From positions 1 through 64,000 of the forward strand of contig JAKJJT010000009.1 of the NCBI GenBank assembly GCA_021713395.1: a stretch of DNA of 64,000 nucleotides, read 5' to 3'. Numbering within the stretch: the stretch's first letter is position 1; each line of letters begins with the position of its first letter. The stretch comes from Thiotrichales bacterium 19S9-11 (lineage in GTDB: Bacteria > Pseudomonadota > Gammaproteobacteria > Francisellales > Francisellaceae). Below are positions 8,793-16,224 of the stretch, one piece after another. The notes below the pieces were generated by a model. The model worked only from the letters and a program-made list of their open reading frames with translations. It ran no database searches and was not told the DNA's origin. Position numbers and translations under genes: made by a program.

Positions 8793-9410
8793 TTAGCTTA
8801 ATATTTTATTTGCCCAAGGCTCTATTGTATCTGCATATTGAATAATTTCATCATTATAATTTGATGCTTGTAGTTGATAGTGTGCATCACTATTATCAAT
8901 AATGTGTAACTCATCAAAGTCATCATAAACTTTTAATAAGTTGTCAATTGATTCATCATAACGTTTTCTAATCAAATGCTCTTCAATATGATGACCACCT
9001 TTTTCAACACGGAAACGCACACGCTCTATATTAATTAGAACATCATTAATACCAACAAAATAACCTATTAAATAATAACCAGATGCTTTGGCTCGTCTAA
9101 TCCGTTTAATTGTGCCTTTGCCTGCTAATGTGCTTTCCATGCAAACATTTAAATCATTAGTTAGAGCATAATCATATAGACTAATTGCTTGTTTCGCGGC
9201 ATATGTTTGAAAATTATCAACTTGTTTATACTGTGCAATACGATTAAGTGCGTCAGGATCTATATTTGTTTGAACTTCAGATAAGTCCAAATAACTTCTT
9301 AATGTGCTCTTTCCACTACCATTTGCACCAATCAAAAAACAAGCAAGTGGTTGCGTTTTATAGTTAAGCTGTACTTTGTCAATTAAAGCCTGATTAATGC
9401 CATGATTCAT
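8793..9410 (-). CDS. Zeta-toxin-like P-loop kinase/ATPase
   Basis: 205 residues with Walker A GANGSGKST (28-36), TNIDPDALN after it, and an ESTLAGKGT segment, the order seen in zeta-toxin family proteins (predicted ABC-type ATPase group). True zeta toxins phosphorylate UDP-N-acetylglucosamine and pair with an epsilon antitoxin. No small antitoxin gene is adjacent and the gene sits 12 bases upstream of mnmC, so a chromosomal housekeeping or orphan kinase role is at least as likely as toxicity. ATG start at 9410. Confidence 0.75.
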   Translation of the reverse strand: MNHGINQALIDKVQLNYKTQPLACFLIGANGSGKSTLRSYLDLSEVQTNIDPDALNRIAQYKQVDNFQTYAAKQAISLYDYALTNDLNVCMESTLAGKGTIKRIRRAKASGYYLIGYFVGINDVLINIERVRFRVEKGGHHIEEHLIRKRYDESIDNLLKVYDDFDELHIIDNSDAHYQLQASNYNDEIIQYADTIEPWANKILS

Positions 9411-9487
9411 AAGTTTTTTGTACTTAATAAAATATTTACTTTAAATTTTAGCATAGTTAAAAGGCACAATCCATTGCACCTTAATGC

Positions 9488-12442
9488 TTAGTTTATTTGA
9501 CATAATTGATCATTTACTTTGATCTGTAATGATTGATCATCCATTTGAGATCCACTTGGGAAACTCACAACAAACCCAAGATCACCAAAACTAGATCCAG
9601 GTTGGATCGTTTGATTCCATGCTGCTGGGGCAATATTCAGTTTATCTCCATCTAGGTTAAACTGTCCGCCCCATCCGTTGGATAATGATGATTGCTTAGG
9701 CAATGTCAACTCTACTGTCCAGTTATTTAGTGCATCATCTGACTCATTCGTCACATTCAAGTGCATTGTTGCACCTGTCGACCATTGATCCTTTTCAATC
9801 GTCACAGCACAATAAGCATTATTTGATTGATCATCATTAACTTGATCATTTGAACTGTCATCTGTGTTATCTTCCGATATTGGATCTGATTGATCGTCTG
9901 TTGTTGTGTCATCATCTGGAGATTGATTGTCTGTATTATTCGACGCTTGCCCATTAACACTACAAGACTGACTAGTTGACCCCGTAATCAGAGTTACACT
10001 ATCTGGAAGCACAAATGAACCGCTCCCCTGGTAACCAAAACTAACTGAACCATTAGCATTGATTGTCTGGTTATAACTCATAGCACTAATTATCGTTGTT
10101 TGACCATTTTGGTTAAACTGAGCATTCCAACTATTAACAATTGATGTTAAATTATCAACCTGTAAAGTCCAGTCATTAATAGATTCAGATGATTGGTTTG
10201 TTAAGTTGACTTGAGTTACATAACCGCCATCCCACTGACTATCAACAGTAAAATCAACATTACAAGCAAGTAATAATTGATCATTTGGTGTTTGATCTTC
10301 ATTATTATTTTGGTCATTGTCATTTGTATCATTATCCTGCTCTGAATCATTATTATCTGTTGTCTCATCATCATTAGTTTGATCATCTTGTGGTGGTTCA
10401 TCACTCGTTTGCTCTTCATTTGGTAGTAAACCAAAAACTAACTGACCATTTTCAAAGACAGTAATATGATTAACTGTTGCTCGATCATTGGAGGTATTTG
10501 TGAAATCAATACCAAATGCTGACCAATCATTAGTAAAATCATGAGCACTATAACCATTTGGCATAGTAATACGGAACTGTATTTCTCTTCTGTGTTCACT
10601 CTGACCACCAGGTCTTAAAATACCATCATTCGTCGAAGGAAGCACTTTTAAATCAACATAATAAATACCTTCAGCCTCATTGTAAGCTAAAAGCTGACTA
10701 TTCATGCCTGTCCCGTCCAATCCATTTGAGCGTAGTACAACATCTGAAGGAGAAATACCATTTGCTATATCATTTTTTAAATTAAGATAATAACGAACTG
10801 ATAATTGCTCTGTTGCTCGAGCTGGATAGGCTGTTTTATTTTTTACAAATAATGAGTACTCTCTAAAGTTACTACCTTGAGCATTGACTTTTGCTTCAAC
10901 CGCAAACTCATCTCTTTTTTGAGCTGGCGTTAATTCAGCTGGAAAATTACTCAATGGCTGGCAAGATGCATTATCTGAGCAAATCTGATACATACGTGCT
11001 AGTGCACCAGTAAAGCCACCATTATAATCAAGCGCAACTTCATTTTTAATATAATCATCTCGCCTATCTTCATAGCTGCCATTTTGAGACGGCCCGCCAA
11101 CCAATGCACCATATAATACATGTAAATTATCTTGTGGGTCATGATTAATATTATTCGTATAAACACCAGATGAACCTCTATGATGTGGTCTTAATGGTGG
11201 ATTGTTACCAAAACCTACAACATAACTACGGCTTTGTGCATTGTCGCCTAACATATAGTTAATTTGTGATACAGCAAAGTCTTCATATTGACTAGCATCA
11301 TTATCATTTTGCGTTTTTAAGTAATCTGCAAAAACAAAGGCTAACAACGATGTGTTGGCACTATAGCGCAAAGCACCCCATTCAGACAGCCAAGCCAAGC
11401 CATCTGGCGTACGTTGTAATGAGTTAAGCCAGAAATTTAACCAGTCTTTTGTTTTGCTAATATAAAGTGCTTTGTTATCTGAATTACTATACATCGATAA
11501 TAAAACTAAAGCACCATAACTTGTATCATCCCAGCTATATGTCCAACGAAAACTATTATACTTCAAAGGCTCAAATAACTGCTCTGCATTCGTTAAATAG
11601 AACTGATTATTTGTTGCTAAATAAAGCCAAACAGAACCCCAAACCAATTCATCTTGATAGCCGCTCCACGAGTTATAAAAAGGCCTAATTGACGGAATAC
11701 TATCTGAGTACTTTCCACGAAATTGATCTGCAAACTCATATAATGTAATCGCATGACCTAAGTAATCTTTCTCTACTGCATGATCATAATAAGCTTGATA
11801 TTTTTGAGGATCTAATTGCGCTGCTAGTTTAAATAACTGATGCATTGATGATAATGCTGCAGAAGTTGCCGCAGCAACATCTGAACCCGGATTATTCTCA
11901 TTAACAACAAAAGACTCACGAATGGAAGCTGATTGTGCTAGGTGTACAATTTCAGGCGCACCCCAAAAGGTATGATCTAAGTTACCATCGCCAACACCTG
12001 CAACCAACTCATTATCGCTAATATGTGCCGCAACAAAGTAATCCCCTGCCCATTTCATATTTTCTAATAAGTAAACTAACTGACCGCTTTTATCATAAGC
12101 ATCTAAATACTCAATGGCACCTAGCGCTAGAAATGAAAATGTATTTGCCATTGGCAAGCCAAACTTACCATGATCACCTGCATCAAAAAAACCACCGGAT
12201 AAATCGACATGAATATCACTTCCATCATTAAGAACTGAGTCACTACGCCAGAAAACACGATTATCTCCTGGTGCAGTGCCATTTTCAGGCAGTTCACCAG
12301 CACGTTGAACATCATAAAAATAGATAGACTTTTGTAAGGCTTCACCATAATTAAATGAATTCGCTTTGGCTTCCATAAAAAAGCCAAGGGTTGCAACAAA
12401 AATGATACTTTTTATTAGTACATTAGTTTTATTATTTTTCAT
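9488..12442 (-). CDS. Secreted processive-type cellulase, GH9-CBM3-CBM2-CBM2
   Basis: 984 residues. A signal peptide (1-27, ending EAKA) is followed by a glycoside hydrolase family 9 domain (about 28-487) with the catalytic Asp pair in DAGDH (D87, D90), the RPHHRGSSG motif (419-427) and the acid Glu in NEVALDYNGGF (E468). Residues about 510-672 fit a CBM3, as in GH9-CBM3c processive endoglucanases. Two Asp/Asn/Thr/Gln-rich linkers (676-722, 832-876) separate two CBM2 modules (about 726-827, 878-982), each framed by Cys. It should bind and cut cellulose outside the cell. An anchor is absent. Monocistronic; tandem repeats lie upstream (12491-12605). Acquisition by transfer is plausible but not shown. 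Confidence 0.93.
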   Translation of the reverse strand: MKNNKTNVLIKSIIFVATLGFFMEAKANSFNYGEALQKSIYFYDVQRAGELPENGTAPGDNRVFWRSDSVLNDGSDIHVDLSGGFFDAGDHGKFGLPMANTFSFLALGAIEYLDAYDKSGQLVYLLENMKWAGDYFVAAHISDNELVAGVGDGNLDHTFWGAPEIVHLAQSASIRESFVVNENNPGSDVAAATSAALSSMHQLFKLAAQLDPQKYQAYYDHAVEKDYLGHAITLYEFADQFRGKYSDSIPSIRPFYNSWSGYQDELVWGSVWLYLATNNQFYLTNAEQLFEPLKYNSFRWTYSWDDTSYGALVLLSMYSNSDNKALYISKTKDWLNFWLNSLQRTPDGLAWLSEWGALRYSANTSLLAFVFADYLKTQNDNDASQYEDFAVSQINYMLGDNAQSRSYVVGFGNNPPLRPHHRGSSGVYTNNINHDPQDNLHVLYGALVGGPSQNGSYEDRRDDYIKNEVALDYNGGFTGALARMYQICSDNASCQPLSNFPAELTPAQKRDEFAVEAKVNAQGSNFREYSLFVKNKTAYPARATEQLSVRYYLNLKNDIANGISPSDVVLRSNGLDGTGMNSQLLAYNEAEGIYYVDLKVLPSTNDGILRPGGQSEHRREIQFRITMPNGYSAHDFTNDWSAFGIDFTNTSNDRATVNHITVFENGQLVFGLLPNEEQTSDEPPQDDQTNDDETTDNNDSEQDNDTNDNDQNNNEDQTPNDQLLLACNVDFTVDSQWDGGYVTQVNLTNQSSESINDWTLQVDNLTSIVNSWNAQFNQNGQTTIISAMSYNQTINANGSVSFGYQGSGSFVLPDSVTLITGSTSQSCSVNGQASNNTDNQSPDDDTTTDDQSDPISEDNTDDSSNDQVNDDQSNNAYCAVTIEKDQWSTGATMHLNVTNESDDALNNWTVELTLPKQSSLSNGWGGQFNLDGDKLNIAPAAWNQTIQPGSSFGDLGFVVSFPSGSQMDDQSLQIKVNDQLCQIN

Positions 12443-12490
12443 ATATCACCTCCAATTGTGCAACCCTTCCTATATCTTTTAATATAGCTT

Positions 12491-12605
12491 AAGATATCAA
12501 TACTTCAAATAACAGAAAAGAGATGCTTTAATTTATTTTTTATATCAATGCTCCAAGATATCAATATTTCAAATAAAAGAAAAGGGATACTTTGATTTAT
12601 TTTTT
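12491..12605. repeat. Two tandem direct repeats of about 51 bp upstream of the cellulase
   Basis: Copies at 12491-12541 and 12555-12605, offset 64 bases, match at about 46 of 51 positions (both begin AAGATATCAATA and end in TTTATTTTTT). They lie 49-163 bases before the cellulase start, where a promoter or operator would be, and next to the original end of the gene interrupted by the insertion sequence. Confidence 0.7.
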
Positions 12606-12654
12606 CAATTTGTTTGATTTTATGAGTTTATAATGCCATGTCAAGCATATATAT

Positions 12655-12710
12655 TTACATATGTGGAGACTCAAATATATTTTCTTCTAGCTTAAATCCT
12701 AGCGCCTCTT
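12655..12710 (-). pseudogene. Severed 3' end of the gene interrupted by the IS3 element
   Basis: Removing the insertion sequence and one CTT copy joins 13955 to 12707 in frame. The minus strand then continues from the 13926-14612 gene as EALGFKLEENIFESPHM and stops with TAA at 12655-12657. These 17 codons are therefore the original C-terminus, giving a 236-residue ancestral protein. Confidence 0.85.
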
Positions 12711-12763
12711 TGACCTACCCCTAGTTTTTGGGACAGTAGTAACTGAACCACTAGGAGTAAAAA

Positions 12764-13063
12764 ATGATAAACGAAACTTATACAGAAGAATTTAAGCGCG
12801 AAGCAGTAAAGTTAGCTTTAGAGTCAGATCAATCAAAACTTCAAATAGCCACTAATTTAGGTGTAAAATACTCAACTTTAATGTCCTGGTTATATAAAAG
12901 CATGAAAAAGTCACCTAAAAACGAAGTCTCAACAAGCCATAAATCTAGATACCAAGAGCTGTTAAATGAAAATCAAAAGCTTAAGAAAGAACTAAAACAA
13001 GCAAAGTTAGAGCGAGAAATCTTAAAAAAGGCAGCCGCGTACTTTGCAAACCAAGATATGTAA
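12764..13063 (+). CDS. IS3-family transposase OrfA
   Basis: 99 residues: a helix-turn-helix (about 8-50, YTEEFKREAVKLALES and LGVKYSTLMSWL) that binds the terminal repeats, then a leucine-zipper-like coiled coil (62-90, LNENQKLKKELKQAKLEREIL). The AAAAAAG slippery run at 13024-13030 near its end would shift ribosomes into orfB to give the fused OrfAB transposase. A GGAG ribosome-binding site precedes the ATG at 12764. Confidence 0.93.
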   Translation: MINETYTEEFKREAVKLALESDQSKLQIATNLGVKYSTLMSWLYKSMKKSPKNEVSTSHKSRYQELLNENQKLKKELKQAKLEREILKKAAAYFANQDM

Positions 13064-13950
13064 GGTACGCATTTATAGATAACCATAAATCGGTTTATCC
13101 GATTCGGGTTCTTTGTAAAGTATTTAATGTAAGTAAGTCTGGCTATTATCGTTGGGTTAATAATCCAGTAAGTAAGACTGATTTACGACACTTTGATTTA
13201 GATACAGCAATTATATCCATCTTTAATCAACATCATAGCCGTTATGGTGTTAAACGCATTTATCAGGAATTAAAAGATAAGGGGTATTGTGTGGGTGAGA
13301 AAAAAGTATCTGAAAGAATGAAGTATCTTAAACTAAGACCTAAAGGTGATAGGAAATTTGTCAAGACAACAGACTCCAACCATAACCGTTATACAGCACC
13401 GAACTTACTACAGCAGAACTTTACTTCAATTAAGCCTAATGAAAAATGGGTGACAGATATTACTTATATTCCTACTGAAGAAGGTTGGCTATATTTATGC
13501 GTTATAGTTGACTTATTCTCACGCATGGTTGTTGGTTGGTCTATGTCTGATAAGATAGACTCAGCTCTTGTTTGTAGTGCTCTTAAGATGGCTATGTTTA
13601 GACGATCTATGCCAAAAGAGGTTATTGTTCATTCAGACAAAGGCTCACAATACTGTTCAAGCAACTTCCAAACACAACTTCAGCAATATCAACTGATATC
13701 AAGCATGAGCTCTAAAGGATGTTGTTATGACAACGCTGCTTGTGAGAGCTTCTTTGGTACTTTAAAGGTAGAACTCTGTCATGATGAAGACTATAAAACT
13801 AGAGAAGAAGCCAAATCATCAATCTTTGAGTATATTGAGAGTTATTATAATAGAAAAAGGAAACATTCAAGCATAAATTACATGACACCAGAACAATTTG
13901 AAATTAAGATGAGAAATAAATTAAATCACTGTCCCAAATTCGCAGGGTAG
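13030..13950 (+). CDS. IS3-family transposase OrfB (DDE domain, made by -1 frameshift)
   Basis: The frame is open from before 13030 and lies in -1 relative to orfA, joined at AAAAAAG, so OrfB is normally produced as OrfAB. From the shift it has about 306 residues; a GTG at 13291 could only start a truncated form. It has an HTH_21-like region (SRYGVKRIYQELKDKGY) and an rve integrase core with the DDE triad in WVTDITYI, VIVHSDKGSQYC and NAACESFFGTLK, followed by the family's YNRKRKHSSINYMTPEQF ending. All key residues are intact, so the element may still be active. Confidence 0.93.
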   Translation, partial: GSRVLCKPRYVRYAFIDNHKSVYPIRVLCKVFNVSKSGYYRWVNNPVSKTDLRHFDLDTAIISIFNQHHSRYGVKRIYQELKDKGYCVGEKKVSERMKYLKLRPKGDRKFVKTTDSNHNRYTAPNLLQQNFTSIKPNEKWVTDITYIPTEEGWLYLCVIVDLFSRMVVGWSMSDKIDSALVCSALKMAMFRRSMPKEVIVHSDKGSQYCSSNFQTQLQQYQLISSMSSKGCCYDNAACESFFGTLKVELCHDEDYKTREEAKSSIFEYIESYYNRKRKHSSINYMTPEQFEIKMRNKLNHCPKFAG

Positions 13951-14612
13951 GTCACTTTTTCTGAGCTTAGCTTCTGCATTACATATTCTGGTTGTTCTTC
14001 CTTTTTAAAAACAGATACAAGTATACGATCAGCTGACATTAAGTAAGCCTTAGCAGCGTTTTCAGATTCTACTTTACTTATGTCATCACAGATCCTTGCT
14101 ACCATTTCATGATATTTATCTAAATCAGCAGTAATTGGCTTTTTAAAATCTTCATTGAGTAAATCTTTCAATATTTTGGCGTTATTATTTTCTTTATCAA
14201 TCATTAAAGCACTATCAACCCATTCAAATAATAGATCAATTATTTTTCTATTTTTACTTTCAGACGGGTAAACTTTAATTTTAATATATTCTAAAAGATC
14301 AGAGCACTGCTCTAACACAATTGCATATTTTTTTGCATTAGTACCATTTTTAAGCCTGTTTTTATAATCTACTGCCTTATGATACACCTCTGATAGATCT
14401 TCTCTTGATAACTCATTTCTATCACCTTTTCTTCTTAATTCTGCCGATTGTTTTATGATTATTTCTGTTAAATACTCTGAGTTTTCTTTTATTGAAAAAG
14501 CGCCAAGGTTTGTTGTCTTTTTAACTTTAATATAAGATGAAATACCATATAACTTAGTAAGAACAGTTAAAAGTAAATTAGCAACTTCCTTTTTTTGATT
14601 ATCATCCATCAT
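13926..14612 (-). CDS. Unknown helical protein, 3' end replaced by IS3
   Basis: As it reads now, 228 residues; the last nine (VTYPANLGQ) are encoded by the right end of the insertion sequence. The original C-terminus is at 12655-12710. The protein is predicted mostly helical and charged, without signal peptide, membrane segment or motif I recognise. Its start (NLLLTVLTKLYG) is similar in style to that of the next gene (NLLLVAYSKLLG), so the two may be distant paralogues. Whether the altered tail leaves it functional is unknown. ATG at 14612 (tandem Met codons). Confidence 0.65.
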   Translation of the reverse strand: MMDDNQKKEVANLLLTVLTKLYGISSYIKVKKTTNLGAFSIKENSEYLTEIIIKQSAELRRKGDRNELSREDLSEVYHKAVDYKNRLKNGTNAKKYAIVLEQCSDLLEYIKIKVYPSESKNRKIIDLLFEWVDSALMIDKENNNAKILKDLLNEDFKKPITADLDKYHEMVARICDDISKVESENAAKAYLMSADRILVSVFKKEEQPEYVMQKLSSEKVTYPANLGQ

Positions 14613-14722
14613 TATTCCCTTTTTTTAATCTCATTAAAATTATTTTATGAGCATAGATGATAAGAGTTGTGAGAGCTATATCGGTATTTGATTTACCCTC
14701 TGATTAATGGCTTTTTAAATAT

Positions 14723-15439
14723 TTACTCGCCCAAGTAAGGAATAGTCCCATCATCCGGCTTAGGTGGTAATTTATAAGTTGGAGAGATTCCAGTAACCTC
14801 TTTAAATCTTTGAAAAATAGACTTAGGCTTGGTCTCCAATTTCATTTTCACGTCTATTTTTTTAGTAGCTTCAAATCCATCAAAAAAGATCATTTCTTGT
14901 TGTAATCCTGAAGAACTTGAAGAACTTGGAGAACTTGGAGAACTTGAAGAACTTGGAGAACTTGGAGAACTTGAAGAACTTGGAGAACTTGGAGAACTTG
15001 AAGAACTTGAAGAACTTGGAGAACTTGGAGAACTTGGAGAACTTGGAGAACTTGGAGAACTTGGAGAACTTGGAGAACTTGGAGAACTTGGAGAACTTGA
15101 AGAATTTGAAGAACTTGAAGAATTTGAAGAACTTGGAGAACTAAGATCTACTTCTTTTAGTATTAGGTTACGCATAAAATTACTATCTATTAGTAATTGT
15201 TTACATTCTGATAAATTCTCATATATTTTTTTATAATCTATATTTTCATCATAAGGTATCATTTGAAAGTAACGTTCAGCTCTTAAATATAAGTTAACAT
15301 AATTAAACTCATCATTAGACTCATCATTAGACTCATCTAGTAATTCTAACCCTATCTGAATTTCATTATTACCTGGAAATTTTCCTAGTAGTTTAGAGTA
15401 TGCAACTAATAATAAGTTTTGAATCTCTACATTTTTCAT
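14723..15439 (-). CDS. Unknown protein with a 75-residue Ser-Ser-Pro repeat
   Basis: 238 residues in three parts: a helical N-terminus (1-100) with a short NDES duplication, a low-complexity segment of SSP and SSS triplets (about 101-177) and a C-terminal 60 residues (ending GTIPYLGE). No known domain. The repeat comes from 25 copies of a 9-base unit; gain or loss of units keeps the frame and would only change the length of the linker. Ser/Pro-rich stretches often act as flexible or surface-exposed spacers. The long frames on the opposite strand are by-products of the 9-base repeat. ATG at 15439. Confidence 0.7.
   Translation of the reverse strand: MKNVEIQNLLLVAYSKLLGKFPGNNEIQIGLELLDESNDESNDEFNYVNLYLRAERYFQMIPYDENIDYKKIYENLSECKQLLIDSNFMRNLILKEVDLSSPSSSNSSSSSNSSSSPSSPSSPSSPSSPSSPSSPSSPSSPSSSSSSSSPSSPSSSSSPSSPSSSSSPSSPSSSSSSGLQQEMIFFDGFEATKKIDVKMKLETKPKSIFQRFKEVTGISPTYKLPPKPDDGTIPYLGE
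14913..15137. repeat. 9-bp minisatellite, 25 uninterrupted copies
   Basis: Units are GAACTTGGA or GAACTTGAA, with two GAATTTGAA near the right end, reading on the plus strand. The pattern A-G-G-A-G-G-A-G-G-A and a later run of nine G-type units indicate duplication of multi-unit blocks and slippage. It encodes SSP/SSS triplets of the minus-strand gene. Confidence 0.95.
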
Positions 15440-15611
15440 TCTCGCAACCCTTATAATTTTTTGAGAAAATTCTGTACAGCTAATAACTTATTACCTCTTA
15501 ATTAACAAAACAATACTCAAAATAAAAAAAAAATGAAATATATAGGGCATTAAATATACAATAAAGTATTGATATTAAAAATGATTAGATTGTAATATTT
15601 TTATATGGATT

Positions 15612-16043
15612 TTACTTTTGTAATGGCTGTAGTAGTGGTGTTTTTTCATCTGCATTTATTTGTTTGGCGCAAAAAATACTTTCTGGTCGGTTTGGATTTT
15701 CGGAATAAAATAATCCTGTTGAAGCTTCTTGTTTAATTTTAAAATTGGATTTTATTGATATTTGATCTAAGCAATATACTAATGATTTATAATATCGTTG
15801 TTTTTCAGTATCCTTTAAGTCTTTAGATAGTTGGTTAAGCGTGAATAAAATAGCATCTATTTTTTGTTCTAACTTATAAGTGCCATCATACCTTTTTACA
15901 AGTTCATGTATATCTATCTCCTTGACCTTATTTGTTTTAATAAGGCCTAATAAGTTCTTTATGCTTGATTCTGCAAATTGATGACAAAAGTTTTCATCTT
16001 CTATCCTTGCCTCTTGAAACGTTCCATAATTGCTATTATGCAT
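15612..16043 (-). CDS. Unknown small helical protein
   Basis: 143 residues, hydrophilic and mostly helical (for example FAESSIKNLLGLIKTNKVKE), without signal peptide, membrane segment or recognisable motif. The ending DEKTPLLQPLQK is polar with a few hydrophobics. It is the first of three short minus-strand genes of unknown function (to 13926) separated by AT-rich gaps of 110-170 bases, each probably with its own promoter. The cluster sits in a repeat- and IS-rich region, suggesting accessory or host-interaction genes. ATG at 16043. Confidence 0.6.
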   Translation of the reverse strand: MHNSNYGTFQEARIEDENFCHQFAESSIKNLLGLIKTNKVKEIDIHELVKRYDGTYKLEQKIDAILFTLNQLSKDLKDTEKQRYYKSLVYCLDQISIKSNFKIKQEASTGLFYSENPNRPESIFCAKQINADEKTPLLQPLQK

Positions 16044-16224
16044 ATCAATGATGCCTTATGAAATATAAATTTATTGTTATTTTGCACATAAATCATAAAA
16101 CATCAATCATAAAGTATCTTAATTGCCGATTTTGTTTTTTTATCAGATGCTAGTCATAGTAGATAAAACCTCGTTTTTAAACTATCTTAAGTAGATAGAT
16201 TCAATCTAATTTTTTTTATCTATT

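Larger units (their letters stand above)
12711..13954 (+). mobile_element. IS3-family insertion sequence, 1244 bp, apparently complete
   Basis: Imperfect 27-bp terminal inverted repeats start TGACCTACCC (12711) and end GGGTAGGTCA (13954), with inner GGGACAGT/ACTGTCCC matches. A 3-bp target duplication CTT flanks it (12708-12710, 13955-13957). It carries orfA and orfB with a -1 frameshift signal. The target duplication and the exact interruption of a reading frame show a true, probably recent, insertion. Confidence 0.92.

Noticed and set aside
14913-15137. CRISPR array
   Set aside because: Units are 9 bases with no spacers; it is a coding minisatellite.
14829-15236. Long plus-strand frames rich in Glu/Leu/Gly across the minisatellite
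   Set aside because: They arise because the 9-base repeat has no stop in any frame; no ribosome-binding site or conserved part. The minus-strand gene has a proper start and non-repeat ends.
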